Both the position numbers and the translations under genes were made by a program. From contig CP110972.1 of assembly GCA_028869255.1 (NCBI GenBank), positions 2,299,001 through 2,363,000 of the forward strand: a stretch of DNA of 64,000 bases. Reading direction: 5' to 3'. The notes under the pieces are model-generated. The model was not told the origin of the DNA and did no database searches. It was given only the letters and a program-made list of their open reading frames with translations. This stretch comes from Pseudomonas poae (GTDB lineage: Bacteria; Pseudomonadota; Gammaproteobacteria; Pseudomonadales; Pseudomonadaceae). Positions 27,163-37,137 of the stretch are shown here, in pieces; the first letter of the stretch is position 1; every line of letters starts with the position of its first letter.

Positions 27163-28799
27163 GTGTCGAGTGCCTGCTGTTTGGCAATTTCCTGGTTGCG
27201 CAGAATGAACCGCTGCAACTTGCCACTGGGGGTCTTGGGCAGTTGTTCGACGAACTCGATTTCCCGTGGGTACGCATGTGCAGCCAGGCGCTGTCGGACA
27301 TGCAGGCGCAGGGTTTCCGCCAACTCGGCACTGGGCAGGTACTGCCGGTTCAGCACGACAAACGCCTTGATCAGCTCGGTACGTTGCGGGTCGGGCTTGC
27401 CGATCACCGCGGCTTCGACGACTGCCGGATGTTCGATCAGCGCACTCTCGACATCGAAAGGCCCCACGCGGTAGCCAGACGTGGTGATCACATCGTCGTT
27501 ACGGCCTACAAAGCTGATACTGCCGTCCTCGTTAAGCTCCACGATATCGCCGCTCAAGTAGTAACGGTCGACAAAGGCCTTGGTGGGCATGTGAAGGTAG
27601 CCATTGAACCAGCACAGGGGCGAGCGCTCGCGATCCACCGCCAGTACGCCCGGCTGACCCGCCGGTAATTCCCGGTGCGCATCATCCAGCACGACAATCC
27701 GGTACCCCGGCACCGCGTAACCGGCAGAACCCTCACGTACCGGATGGCGTAGCCCGTGGTGATTGCACAGCACCATGCCGATTTCGGTTTGGCCGTAATG
27801 GTCGTGAATCACCACGCCGAGCTGTTCGGCGAACCAGCGAATGACTTGCGGGTTGAGCGGTTCGCCGGCGCTGCTGACGATACGCAGCTGGCCGCGTACC
27901 GCGTCGGCGAACTCGGCCCCGGCAGCAATCAGCAGGCGATAGGCCGTGGGCGAGCCGGCCAGGTTGCTGATCGCATACTGGGTGATAATCCGGCAGGTGC
28001 TTTCCACGCTGAAAGGGCCGTCATGGAACAGCGTGGCCCGGCCGCACGCCAGTGGCCCGGTGACTGCGTAATACAAGCCATAGGCCCAGCCGGGGTCGGC
28101 GAGGTTCCAGAAATGGTCGTCTTCGCGCAGGTCTATTGAGTCGCGCATATAACTTTTGAAGGCCAGAATGGCGCTCAAAGGCACCTCAAGCGGCTTGGCC
28201 GGCCCTGTGGTGCCCGAGGTACACATCAGCAGGAAAGGTGCACTCGCGTCCAGCAGCTCAGGCGTGCAGTCGGCCGGTTGACGGCCCAGTGCATCCCAGA
28301 AAGCGTAGTCGCTCGAGTGCTCTGGGGTTGCGTCGGTCACGATGACGTGGGGGCAGTCGGGGATGTCGTCCAGCTTGGGACGGTTGAGGGAATCGGTCAC
28401 GATCCAGCGTGCCCTGGAGCAGTCCAATCGCTGCTCGATCGCCTTGGGCCCGAATGCGGTAAAGAGCGGTTGGTAGACCGCACCGATGCGCCAGGCCCCC
28501 AGGATAGTAATCACCAGTTCAACCGTGCGTGGCATCAGGCCGGCGACACGATCTCCCGGCCGGATCCCTTGCGCTCGCAGAAAGTTGCCGAAGCGCGCAG
28601 CGTGCGCCTGCAGTTCGCTGAAGGTGTAGCGCGTGGCGCGCCCATCGCGCGTTTCGCAGTACAACGCCACGGCATTGCCATCGGCGTGCCGGTCGCAGCA
28701 TTCGATGCAGGCGTTCAAGGCTCCCGGCTCGCCTTGCAAGTCCTGGGCCGCCAGTTGTAGATAGTCGAAGGATGACAGTGCTGAGTCGTAATCGCGCAT
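27159..28799 (-). CDS. acsA: Acyl-CoA synthetase (AMP-forming) of the aldoxime/nitrile operon
   Basis: 546 residues from the ATG at 28799. ATP-dependent ligase turning the carboxylic acid released by the amidase into its CoA ester. Visible: P-loop-like LLMCTSGTTGPAKPLEVP, motif HDHYGQTEIG, YLSGDIVELNEDGS, hinge GRNDDVITTSGYRVGPFDVE, and the C-terminal catalytic Lys in LPKTPSGKLQRF. Its position downstream of aldoxime dehydratase, amidase and nitrile hydratase parallels AcsA of P. chlororaphis B23, which acts on short-chain acids such as butyrate. Substrate range here is inferred. Confidence 0.88.
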   Translation of the reverse strand: MRDYDSALSSFDYLQLAAQDLQGEPGALNACIECCDRHADGNAVALYCETRDGRATRYTFSELQAHAARFGNFLRAQGIRPGDRVAGLMPRTVELVITILGAWRIGAVYQPLFTAFGPKAIEQRLDCSRARWIVTDSLNRPKLDDIPDCPHVIVTDATPEHSSDYAFWDALGRQPADCTPELLDASAPFLLMCTSGTTGPAKPLEVPLSAILAFKSYMRDSIDLREDDHFWNLADPGWAYGLYYAVTGPLACGRATLFHDGPFSVESTCRIITQYAISNLAGSPTAYRLLIAAGAEFADAVRGQLRIVSSAGEPLNPQVIRWFAEQLGVVIHDHYGQTEIGMVLCNHHGLRHPVREGSAGYAVPGYRIVVLDDAHRELPAGQPGVLAVDRERSPLCWFNGYLHMPTKAFVDRYYLSGDIVELNEDGSISFVGRNDDVITTSGYRVGPFDVESALIEHPAVVEAAVIGKPDPQRTELIKAFVVLNRQYLPSAELAETLRLHVRQRLAAHAYPREIEFVEQLPKTPSGKLQRFILRNQEIAKQQALDT

Positions 28800-28868
28800 A
28801 ACGTACCTGATTATTATTGTTGGAATTTGCCCAGTGCCCACGCAAGCCGCGCAGGCGCAGGGTTGTAG

Positions 28869-29285
28869 CTAGTTGTCCATCATCTCGGCCGCTTGCTGGG
28901 TCGCCTGGCTGGTCCGCGTGGCCAGCTTGCGCACTTCATCGGCGACCACCGCAAACCCGCGCCCGGCTTCGCCGGCTCGCGCCGCCTCAATGGCGGCATT
29001 CAACGCCAACAGGTTGGTCTGGCTGGCAATGCCCTGGATGGTGGCAACAATCTGTGTGAGCTTGGTGAGGGTTTCCTGCATCACCCGATGTTGTTGCGCC
29101 TGCGCCTCGCGCATCGTGCTTTCTTCATGGCGGGCTCGCTTGATCAGGCTGCTCCAGTCGGTCGGCGAGCGGCGCCAAGACCCAGCGAGTGGTACGGCGG
29201 AAAAAAAGCATGGTGCACCTCTACCTCGGTCAAATGGGATCAGCCTGCAAGGATGGCGTTGGGGCTGATAACGCCTGGGCGTCAA
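28869..29285 (-). CDS. Short chemoreceptor signalling-tip protein or fragment
   Basis: The last ~80 residues are the conserved cytoplasmic hairpin tip of a methyl-accepting chemotaxis protein: [38 protein letters not shown]. There is no ligand domain, HAMP or membrane segment. The true 5' end is unclear: ATG 29211 is in a different frame after a 7-base homopolymer (29201-29207), and ATG 29114 gives only 81 residues. The stop leaves out the returning helix of the hairpin. It sits between the P47K gene and the acyl-CoA synthetase. Either a decayed receptor or a small soluble tip able to touch the CheA/CheW array; no evidence of function. Confidence 0.6.
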   Translation of the reverse strand: MTPRRYQPQRHPCRLIPFDRGRGAPCFFSAVPLAGSWRRSPTDWSSLIKRARHEESTMREAQAQQHRVMQETLTKLTQIVATIQGIASQTNLLALNAAIEAARAGEAGRGFAVVADEVRKLATRTSQATQQAAEMMDN

Positions 29286-30485
29286 AGACTTTCGCCCCCG
29301 GCAGGGTCTGCCAGGCTGATGGGCCGGCGGCGATTTCCTCAGTGCTCAGCAGGCAGTCGTCGAGCTCGCGCTGTAACGCATGGGTATCCAGCTCCTGGCC
29401 GATAAAGACCAACTCCTGCCGGCAATCGCCGACAATGCTGTCCCACTTGGTCATGATGCTCTGCAACCGATATTCATCCCGCGGCCATTGCGACTGCTCG
29501 ATGAAGTTCCACCAGCGCCCCACATAGTCCCACTGGAACTGTTTGCCGCTGTGCACCAGCAGGCCGGTTTCCAGGTGCCGGCTGGCGAGCCAGAAGTAAC
29601 CCTTGCTGCGCAACAGGCGCCCGTTGCGCCAGGGGCGCTGCAGAAAATCGAGTAATCGCTGTGGGTGAAAGGGCGCTCGCTCGCGGTACACCCATGACGT
29701 CACGCCATAGGTGTCCGACTCGGAGGCCGGTGTGTCGTCGGCCTGCATTTTTGCATCCAGCCGGGCGATGCCGCCAGGCTGGGCAAGTCAAACAGATGGG
29801 TACCGAGAATGCCTGATAGCTCAACATTGCCGTGTGTCATCGGCATGATCCGGGCGGTCGGGTTAAGGCCGGCGAGGATCGCGTGCACAGCCTGGTAACC
29901 AGCCTCGTCGATCAGGTCCAGTTTGTTGACGAGAATGACGTTGGCGTACTCCACCTGCTCAATCAGCAGATCTGCCAGATGGCGTTTGGGTGTGTCCGCT
30001 TGTGCGTCGTCGCGGGCCACGAAATCCGGCGACTCGAGCAACGCCTGAAAACGACTGCCATCGACCACCGTGACCAAGGTATCGAGCCGCGCCAGTTCGC
30101 TGAGGCTGAAGCCTTCGGCGTCAAGAAACGCGAACGTCTCGGCAACCGGCATCGGCTCGGAGATCCCCGTGGACTCAATGAGCAGGTAGTCAAAACGTTG
30201 CTGGCGTGCCAAGGCACTGATCTGCTCGAGCAAGTCGGCGCGCAGCGTGCAGCAGATACAGCCATTGCTCATCTCGATCAACTCATCGCGACCACGGTGC
30301 AGCGCTACGTCGCGCTGCACCTCTTCGGCATCGATGTTGACGTCGCTCATATCATTGACGATGACTGCCACTCTCAGGCCGTCGCGATTGCGCAAGATAT
30401 GATTGAGCAGAGTGGTTTTGCCGGCGCCGAGGAAGCCGGAAAGCACGGTCACCGGCAGTCGGCCCGCCTGGGCGCGCTCAATCAT
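29230..30485 (-). pseudogene. Nitrile hydratase activator P47K (CobW/COG0523 GTPase), frameshifted as read
   Basis: Metallochaperone needed to make active Fe-type nitrile hydratase in Pseudomonas. First part: Walker [31 protein letters not shown] with the CxCC metal motif, [11 protein letters not shown] and VNKLDLID. The frame breaks after GWMQK at the T5 run 29748-29752; one more base gives [16 protein letters not shown] and continues into the CobW C-terminal domain (SWVYRERAPFHPQRLLDFL, LRSKGYFWLASR) to 29230. Restored length 418 residues, about 47 kDa, matching the name P47K. Start overlaps the beta-subunit stop (ATGA). Confidence 0.88.
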
Positions 30486-31126
30486 ACGGCGGCCTTGTCC
30501 AGGTAGCTTTCGAACAGGTCGACCACCACGAAACCGTCATCGGCTGCATCCCCCCACAGGTCTTTCACGCGAAACTCGACGTGATAGGTCGGCTGATGCG
30601 CCGCGCTCAAGTCGCCATGACCAATCGCGTCCGGGAACGGCCATTTTTCTGAAGTGCGGTGCAGCACCACACCTTCCTTGCCGCGTACGTAGGCGGGCAT
30701 GCGGATATGCCCGGCCACATACTCGTCGCGCACGACAACCCGGTCGCCGACTTCAAAAGGCGCTCGGCCAGTGATCGCCGGGCGACCTTCAGCATGCGCG
30801 GGGTTTGCCAGCTTGAAGTGAGAACCCAGGGCCTGATCAAGCTCCGCCTGGGTGATCACGCCGGTTTCGACCAGCAGGGTGGCGGTCGCGATGACGTAGC
30901 GTTCGTAGTACTGGGTGCCGACATGCTGGCGCACGTCCAGGCGTTCGACGGCATGGCGCACCTCGTCGACGCTGAACTTCTTCAAGTGATCGGCACCGAT
31001 AAACATCAAGCTGTACGCCAGGTGCTCCCAGTCCTGCTTGAACACCTGTTTGTAGCTCAGGCTATTGATGGTGTGAGGGACTTTGCCAAAGCCTTGGAAA
31101 CCGCCGAGATCGTGAAAGCCATCCAT
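30482..31126 (-). CDS. nthB: Nitrile hydratase beta subunit
   Basis: 214 residues from ATG 31126: begins [16 protein letters not shown], the signature N-terminus of NHase beta chains, and ends with the SH3-like beta-barrel ([29 protein letters not shown], then [13 protein letters not shown]). The beta chain pairs with the Fe-binding alpha chain to hydrate nitriles to amides. Located 55 bases after nthA and overlapping the P47K start by 4 bases. Upstream in-frame codons add residues unrelated to the family and are rejected. Confidence 0.93.
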   Translation of the reverse strand: MDGFHDLGGFQGFGKVPHTINSLSYKQVFKQDWEHLAYSLMFIGADHLKKFSVDEVRHAVERLDVRQHVGTQYYERYVIATATLLVETGVITQAELDQALGSHFKLANPAHAEGRPAITGRAPFEVGDRVVVRDEYVAGHIRMPAYVRGKEGVVLHRTSEKWPFPDAIGHGDLSAAHQPTYHVEFRVKDLWGDAADDGFVVVDLFESYLDKAAV

Positions 31127-31181
31127 AATTAAAACTCCGGGAATTGAACAATGATGAGTGGTTGTTCTGAGCCAGCTTTTT

Positions 31182-31784
31182 TCAACCGGCGTGGGGCAGA
31201 GCGACGCCAATCAGCACGTCTTTGGTCACCAGTTTCTGAAGCTGCTCTTGCGTCATGTGCTCGGAGCCTTCAGGCCTTTGCGGCAGCACCAGGTAACGGC
31301 TTTCGGCGCTGGTATCCCAGACCTTGACCACCGTGTCGCTCGGCAACTCAGTGCCCAGTTCGCGCAGCACGGTGCGGCCTTCCCGGACCAGGCGCGCACG
31401 GAACTCAAAGCCCTTGTACCACTCAGGTGGCAACCCGAGGACAGGCCAGTTTGTGCAGGAGCACAGGCTGCAGACTATGACGTTCTTGACCCCGGGCGTA
31501 TCTTCCAGCGCCACGATGTACTCGCCCTGAGGGCCGGTATAGCCGAACTGGGCGCATGCGGCGGTGCCGTCCTTGAGCAACAGCGCGCGGAACTGCGGAT
31601 CAACCCAGGCCTTGGCGACCACACGGGCGCCGTTTTCCGGGCTCCAGTCGTGCTCCATCAATTGTGTGAGTTGCTCGACGTAACCCTCCGGAATGAGTTC
31701 CTTGCTCTTGAGAACTTGAAACAGCGCCCATGCGCGTTCACCAGGGGTTGAAGTGGTCGCGGTCGTGGAAATGGATGTACTCAT
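31182..31784 (-). CDS. nthA: Nitrile hydratase alpha subunit, iron type
   Basis: 200 residues from ATG 31784, preceded by AGGAG at 7-base spacing. The metal site VCSLCSC places the ligands at Cys105, Cys108, Ser109 and Cys110; Ser after the first Cys marks the low-spin Fe(III) class (Co enzymes have Thr). In characterised homologues the second and third Cys are oxidised to sulfinic and sulfenic acid. It hydrates nitriles, here presumably those produced by the aldoxime dehydratase of the operon. The longer open frame upstream is not homologous. Confidence 0.95.
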   Translation of the reverse strand: MSTSISTTATTSTPGERAWALFQVLKSKELIPEGYVEQLTQLMEHDWSPENGARVVAKAWVDPQFRALLLKDGTAACAQFGYTGPQGEYIVALEDTPGVKNVIVCSLCSCTNWPVLGLPPEWYKGFEFRARLVREGRTVLRELGTELPSDTVVKVWDTSAESRYLVLPQRPEGSEHMTQEQLQKLVTKDVLIGVALPHAG

Positions 31785-31863
31785 CAGGTATCTCCTGTCA
31801 GTCAACGGTTGTGCGGTGATTGAAACGTGCCGGTCTTTCTTATAGTTCTTCGGGTTAAGAGGC

Positions 31864-33378
31864 TCAGAGCGTCCGCCAGTCCACTGCTGCTTCAAACGCC
31901 GCTGCGGCTTGGTAGATCGTGCCTTCTGCATAGTGCTTGGCGACCAGCATCAGCCCGACGGGAAGGCCGTCTACCAGGCCGCACGGAATCGACATGGCGG
32001 GATGCCCGGTGATGTCCTGTGGCGCGGTGTTGCCGATCATTTCCAGGGCGCGTGCCACGTACTCAGTGATCGAGCAACCCGTTGCCGGGTGGGGTTGGGC
32101 AGTGATGGGGGTGGTCGGCATCACCAGCAAGTCATAGGTCTGCAGCGCCTTGTCATAGCCTTGCCGGGCAAAGCGTGCGAGGTTCTGGGCCTTGGCGTAG
32201 TAACGCCCGTTGTAGTGCGTCAGGCCGTATTGACCGACGAACATACAGAGTTTGAGCGACGCCGAGAGCTGGTCGGCCTGCTCGCGCCATGCGGCCTGTT
32301 TGTCCAGCAGAGCGACGTCGTAAAGTCCTTTCCAGTTAAAGCCCGCGCCGTTGCCATGCATCATCTGCATGGTCAACCCTTCGCAACCGATGGGGTGCCA
32401 CAGCGACCCTGCCAGGTTGTGTTCGGCAATGGACACCGGCTCGACCTTCGCACCCAACGCCTCGAGACGGGCGATGGCTTCGCGCACCTTGTCAGCCACG
32501 CGAGGATCCTGGTTGGCCAGCGCAAACCCTTCCTGCAGCACACCGATTCTGAGCCCGCTCACGCCACGCGCCAGGTAACTGCAATAGTCATCGACCTGCG
32601 GCGCCGCCTGGCGTGGGTCGAGGCCATCCGAACCGGCCATGGCCTGCAGCATCAGCGCGTTGTCGCTCACGTTGGCAGTGATGGGGCCTGCATGATCGAT
32701 CGTGGCTTCAATCGCCATGATGCCGGTGTAAGGCACCAGCCCATGGGTCGGTTTCATACCGTAGGTGCCGCAGAACGCCGATGGGATTCGAATGGACCCG
32801 CCTTGATCGCCACCCACGGCGATGTCCACCTCGCCGGCGGCGACCAATGCGGCACTGCCCGATGAGGAGCCACCAGCGGCATAACCGTGACGATGGGGAT
32901 TGTGCACCGGGGCCGGGTCAGAGGTATGGCTGCCCCCCGACAGGCAGTAGTGCTCGCAGGTGGCTTTGCCGAGGATGGTCGCGCCGGCATCGAGCAAACG
33001 CGTGACCACGGTGGCATCGAAGCCCGGTACAAAGCCTTCCAGCGGCGCAGCGCCGTTCATCATCGGTACGCCGGCCAAGGCGATGTTGTCTTTGAGCGCC
33101 ACGGTCTTGCCGGCCAGCAGTCCTTCACGGGCGCCATTCACTTCAGTCCGGTAGTACCAGGCGTTCAGCAGGTTTTCCTTGGCCGAGGGTCGATAGCCTG
33201 AACTGCGGTCGTAGCGAACGGGTGGAACAAAATCGCACAGTTCGTCGACCAGGTCGTAGGCATCGAAACTCGGCTGCATGAGTTCCAGATATGACACGGC
33301 CTGCTCGTGCGTCAGTTGCATGTTCAACTGACGGGCGATGGCTAAAAGCTGATCAAGCGTTGGACGAATAATGGCCAT
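31864..33378 (-). CDS. Amidase (amidase signature family) of the nitrile pathway
   Basis: 504 residues. Ser-cisSer-Lys triad: Lys96 (ALKDNI), Ser171 (GGSSSGSAA) and Ser195 ([12 protein letters not shown]), identical numbering to the nitrile-cluster amidase of Rhodococcus. It hydrolyses amides made by nitrile hydratase to carboxylic acid and ammonia. No signal peptide; cytoplasmic. Follows the porin-like gene and precedes nthA by 79 bases, fitting one polycistronic unit. Confidence 0.93.
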   Translation of the reverse strand: MAIIRPTLDQLLAIARQLNMQLTHEQAVSYLELMQPSFDAYDLVDELCDFVPPVRYDRSSGYRPSAKENLLNAWYYRTEVNGAREGLLAGKTVALKDNIALAGVPMMNGAAPLEGFVPGFDATVVTRLLDAGATILGKATCEHYCLSGGSHTSDPAPVHNPHRHGYAAGGSSSGSAALVAAGEVDIAVGGDQGGSIRIPSAFCGTYGMKPTHGLVPYTGIMAIEATIDHAGPITANVSDNALMLQAMAGSDGLDPRQAAPQVDDYCSYLARGVSGLRIGVLQEGFALANQDPRVADKVREAIARLEALGAKVEPVSIAEHNLAGSLWHPIGCEGLTMQMMHGNGAGFNWKGLYDVALLDKQAAWREQADQLSASLKLCMFVGQYGLTHYNGRYYAKAQNLARFARQGYDKALQTYDLLVMPTTPITAQPHPATGCSITEYVARALEMIGNTAPQDITGHPAMSIPCGLVDGLPVGLMLVAKHYAEGTIYQAAAAFEAAVDWRTL

Positions 33379-33495
33379 GGTTTTCCTGTCTTTTGATCAA
33401 TTCAATCTGGTGGCAATGGGGCTCAAATTAGGCATCTATAGCGGTGTGCGCATGGCTGAGCAGGACACTCACTTGGTTTAAAAGGACATAGCGCT

Positions 33496-34365
33496 TCAGA
33501 ACACTTTCAAGATGCGCAGATTCAGGCGTGCGCCTTCCTTGAAGCCTTGCTCCACGTCGATGTCCTTGCCGAGTTGCGCCTGGAGTTGCAGCGTGGGATC
33601 GACAAAGTGGGTGACGGTAAAACGTGCGTAGGACGTCGAGACACCGTCGTGCTGGTCAACGCCGTCCACGGTCGTTGCGGCCCCGGTGACGTAACCCCCG
33701 CCGAGTGCGAATGTGGTGCTGGGCGTCCAGTTGTAGCGAACGGCGGCTTGGTATTCGTACCGGGTGTTTTCTTCGAGCTTGGCACGCGCGGCGCCGTAGT
33801 CATTGTTGGTCGAGACCCAGGAAGCGTCCGCGACGGTGTCCAACGCCCATTGCGCGGAAAAGTGGTGGATGTAGGCCGCTTGTAACGTCGCCCGCCAGCG
33901 GTTCTCGCCGAGGTTCAACGCATCATTTTTGTTGTAGCTGCCGATTGGGATGTACAGATAGGGGGCGAGGGCGAACACATCTTTGTTCGCAGTGGGTAAC
34001 GTCCACTTGAGGGGGGCGGTGAGAATCGGGTCGCCTACGCCATGAGTGTCACCCAGCGACCCGGTATCGCCCGAGGCGTTCATGTAACCGAACGGCAGCA
34101 ATATCTGCGGTTCCCATGACAGGTTCTCGGAAAGTCCTACGGCATGGATGTAACGCAGGATGCCCACGTCTGAGCTGAGCTTGGCATTATCGGAGGTTCT
34201 ATGGCCGTCCTGATAAAGGTCAGACCGTTGTGCGTGTTGGTAGTAGAACAGCACGGCATTGGCCCCGGCGGGCAGTGGCTCGAAATCTCCCGGCGCTACT
34301 TCAAGCGCCTGGCTTTTGACAAACGGCAACATTCCCAGCACAAGCACCATTCGACTCAATTTCAT
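33496..34365 (-). CDS. Outer-membrane channel-like protein (phenol MetA-deg/transporter family)
   Basis: 289 residues from ATG 34365, where a signal peptide begins (MKLSRMVLVLGMLPFVKSQALE). The body is amphipathic beta-strands with aromatic girdles (GANAVLFYYQHAQRSDLYQDG, LAPYLYIPIGSYNK, WRATLQAAYIHHFSAQWALD) and ends in Phe, as outer-membrane barrels do. This family occurs in aromatic and hydrophobic substrate catabolic operons. Its place between oxdA and the amidase gene suggests a role in uptake of aldoximes, nitriles or amides. Substrate is inference. Confidence 0.7.
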   Translation of the reverse strand: MKLSRMVLVLGMLPFVKSQALEVAPGDFEPLPAGANAVLFYYQHAQRSDLYQDGHRTSDNAKLSSDVGILRYIHAVGLSENLSWEPQILLPFGYMNASGDTGSLGDTHGVGDPILTAPLKWTLPTANKDVFALAPYLYIPIGSYNKNDALNLGENRWRATLQAAYIHHFSAQWALDTVADASWVSTNNDYGAARAKLEENTRYEYQAAVRYNWTPSTTFALGGGYVTGAATTVDGVDQHDGVSTSYARFTVTHFVDPTLQLQAQLGKDIDVEQGFKEGARLNLRILKVF

Positions 34366-34498
34366 GATCAAATTCCTGGAAAAAGTGGCTCCTGTCCCAT
34401 GCGCTAGAGAGGGGAGCCCAAAAGATAGTGGCGTGAGTTCGCGGGCAGACGGGGGCAAGGACCATCCTCATCCAGGCTGCATTTATCGGTGTTGAGGG

Positions 34499-35557
34499 TC
34501 AGGCTGGCGCGGCAGCGGCATCGCGCAACATGCCGGTCTGCGAATGACAGTTGATGTACTCGAAGACCTGGCTCTTGGCGTCCGACACGGACACTTCGTG
34601 GTACAGCCTTAACTTCTTCAAGCCCGCGGCCACGCGGAAAAACGTCACGAAAATACGCAGGTGCGTCGGGTGGGATTCAGCCCAGCGCTCGAGCTTCTCC
34701 ACTGAGCGCCAGTGACCGATGTTGTAGCTCAGGTCGAGAAAGTTGCCGTCCAGGTCGATATTGCGCACGAACCTGTTGCTGTAGCAGCCCAACGGCTGGC
34801 CGTTGTCACGCAGGAAGTCCATGCCGTCCTGCAACGTCGGCAAAATTTCGTCGAGATAGAGCGAGCGCTCCTCTGCCTCGGCATCCGCCCAGTCCTGGCC
34901 CGAACGAATCAGTGTGAGGTTGTCATGCCCCAGGACCACCACCCGTCCGCCCAGGGCCGGGTCACCCGCGATCACTTGGAGCTCGCGGGTGGGCTTCATC
35001 CAGTCGGTCTGGGAGATCGGGAAGCGGTCGCGCATCGAGCCCCAGTAACCGTGTTCCTCGATCTCGCCGCTGGTGGTATCCATCACCGCGCCGACACCGG
35101 GCAGATTCTCCTGAAAGGCGTACAGCGTCTCGAACTGCTCGGTGCGCGGGGCGGTGATTTCGCGGAAGTATCCAAGACCTTCACCGAGCCGATCCGGCGA
35201 ACTCCACCAGTCATTCACCTGGGCGCAGCGCAACCAGCGACAGTGGGCGGCCGGGTCTTTCCAGTACCCGACCACAATCAAATTATCAAAGCCGCTGCTG
35301 TCGGTGTGATGGGTCAAGTCATAGGTCTGCGGGCCATCGGCCAGGCTGAAACTGCCGACGATGTGACGCATCGCCTGCAAGGCAGGCTCGCGCTGGGCGC
35401 CACCGCGATATTGCACGCCGAGATAAGCCATCACCACTTGCTCCAGTTGCTCGTCAGCGCGTGCGACCCACATCGGGAACGGCGGTTGATACTCGTCGGG
35501 CACACGGCGGGACAGGGTGCGTGGGCATTTGAGATGTGTGTCGATTGCGGATTCCAT
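34499..35557 (-). CDS. oxdA: Aldoxime dehydratase, haem-containing
   Basis: 352 residues; converts aldoximes to nitriles (dehydration, not oxidation) with substrate bound directly to haem iron. The functional residues reported for OxdA of P. chlororaphis all fall at the same numbers: proximal haem ligand His299 (HPTHL), distal catalytic His320 (RLYHE), Ser219 (LIRSG) and Arg178 (RDRFP). First gene of the operon, with AGGAG six bases before ATG. Feeds nitrile hydratase, amidase and acyl-CoA synthetase downstream. Confidence 0.95.
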   Translation of the reverse strand: MESAIDTHLKCPRTLSRRVPDEYQPPFPMWVARADEQLEQVVMAYLGVQYRGGAQREPALQAMRHIVGSFSLADGPQTYDLTHHTDSSGFDNLIVVGYWKDPAAHCRWLRCAQVNDWWSSPDRLGEGLGYFREITAPRTEQFETLYAFQENLPGVGAVMDTTSGEIEEHGYWGSMRDRFPISQTDWMKPTRELQVIAGDPALGGRVVVLGHDNLTLIRSGQDWADAEAEERSLYLDEILPTLQDGMDFLRDNGQPLGCYSNRFVRNIDLDGNFLDLSYNIGHWRSVEKLERWAESHPTHLRIFVTFFRVAAGLKKLRLYHEVSVSDAKSQVFEYINCHSQTGMLRDAAAAPA

Positions 35558-36124
35558 CTTTAACTCCTCGTTATTTTCGTTCAGGCCTACGGGTGGGCGT
35601 CAGCGCGTCGGCGGCGGGTCGCGCTTGGCGATCTGCCGTCGGTGCAGCAGCTGCATGGCCCCCATTCAATCAACCAAAAAGCCGATTCTTCAGGCGCAAG
35701 GTCGCGCCTGTGCAGAAGCCAGGAGGAATCAGCCAATCGTTGTGAGTAGTGTCGATGCATGGCGTGCCTCATCAGCGGGGGTATGAGCTGCTGTGAGGTG
35801 GAAATTAGGCTGGGGGAGGAGGGTGCGCTTTGTTCGGCGAGACAACCGTTTGGTTGGAAAAGACAAGGCTGAAACGGACGTTCGCCCGTGGTCCGCGCTG
35901 GTGCGCGTGAGCCAACCGTGTGACGTGCTGTGCCCTTAAATGGTGATGACCGCGCAGGGTGACAGCCTCCGAAGGCTACCGACAGTCGCGATGGACATCA
36001 CAGGGCAGGGCACTCAAGCCTGCCTGCCAATGTGCTTGGCCTGTTAATTGCTTTTCATCGCTGAAAATTGGCCGCACGTTACAACCTCTCGGGCGCCTCT
36101 TGCATCGTTGTCGAGGTCAGTGTC
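35558..36124. other. Divergent regulatory region oxdA / AraC regulator
   Basis: 567 bases without a convincing gene; short frames inside are GC-rich noise. It must hold the promoter of the aldoxime-nitrile operon (leftward) and of the regulator (rightward). A small hairpin (AGCCT/AGGCT, 35965-35978) is visible. I could not identify the AraC operator half-sites. Confidence 0.5.
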
Positions 36125-37060
36125 ATGAACCCAAGCACCCAGTATTCGACCCTTGCCGTTCCTGCACCACGTCGCTTTGATTATTGGAAGGAAGTGGTCT
36201 GTCGCCATTGCCTGGCGGCCGATAGCAAACCCTTATCCCAGAGCAGCTTTGATGGCTCGCTCGCCATCAATACCGTCGGCGAGCTGGACATCTGTTCGCT
36301 GTCTTCGCCGTTGCATTATTGGGAGCGTTCCGAGCAGCACCTGCGCAGCGGCCCGGCCGAGGATTTATGGTTGGGTTTCGCTCGAAATGGTCACGGGCAA
36401 ATAGAACAAGGGTCAAGAAAAGCTAGCCTGGCAACCGGCAGTTTGTTTCTTTATGACGCAACTCAGGCGTTTCGCTTCAGCCTGGGTGGTACCGAAAACC
36501 ACTTGGTGCGTATTCCGCGAGCGTTGCTGACCGAGCGTTTGCCGCGTATTGCGGAGTACACCGCGATGGTCCTCGACGACCGGCGCCCTGGGGTAGTTCC
36601 GTTACGCGAAATGCTGCATCAGGCCGCGAGCACGCCTGCATCGCTGCAGGATGAGCGCATCTCGAATCGTTACTCAAGTGCTTTGCTGGATCTGCTTGTG
36701 ATCAGCCTGGAACTCCAGGACCTGAAAACAAGCCACCAGGAAATGGACCTCTACGGCCGCATCATGCAGTACATCCAGCGCCACTTGACCGAGCCGGACC
36801 TGTCGATTGAAGCCATCGCCAAGGCCCACAATGTGTCCACCCGCACCGTTACGCGGGCCTTCGCACGCTACCAGAAAACCCCGGTTGCTGAGATTTGGAA
36901 AGAGCGCCTGAATGCCAGTCGTGAAGCGATCGAGCGCGGCCAGGTACGCAGCGTGTCCGAGGCGGCGCTGGACTTCGGGTTCTCTGACTTCTCCCATTTC
37001 AGCCATGCGTTTCGTAAAGCGTTTGGTGTGGCGCCGAATACACTTTTACGCCGCAGCTGA
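36125..37060 (+). CDS. AraC-family activator, probable regulator of the aldoxime/nitrile operon
   Basis: 311 residues from ATG 36125, with GAGG 9 bases upstream. The N-terminal ~200 residues form an AraC-binding-like sensor (FDYWKEVVCRHCLAADSKP; LWLGFARNGHGQIEQG; LFLYDATQAFRF). The C-terminal double helix-turn-helix spans ~215-308 (IEAIAKAHNVSTRTVTRAFARY; SEAALDFGFSDFSHFSHAFRKAFG). Divergent from oxdA across the shared promoter region, the classical position for a pathway activator responding to aldoxime or nitrile. Target and ligand are inferred from position. Confidence 0.85.
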   Translation: MNPSTQYSTLAVPAPRRFDYWKEVVCRHCLAADSKPLSQSSFDGSLAINTVGELDICSLSSPLHYWERSEQHLRSGPAEDLWLGFARNGHGQIEQGSRKASLATGSLFLYDATQAFRFSLGGTENHLVRIPRALLTERLPRIAEYTAMVLDDRRPGVVPLREMLHQAASTPASLQDERISNRYSSALLDLLVISLELQDLKTSHQEMDLYGRIMQYIQRHLTEPDLSIEAIAKAHNVSTRTVTRAFARYQKTPVAEIWKERLNASREAIERGQVRSVSEAALDFGFSDFSHFSHAFRKAFGVAPNTLLRRS

Positions 37061-37137
37061 AATTGCCGGGGTCGGCAATGCCGACATGCCCGAAGGCCAG
37101 CGCCCCTTCTGCCCCGGGTAAGCTGACGGCGGCGTAC

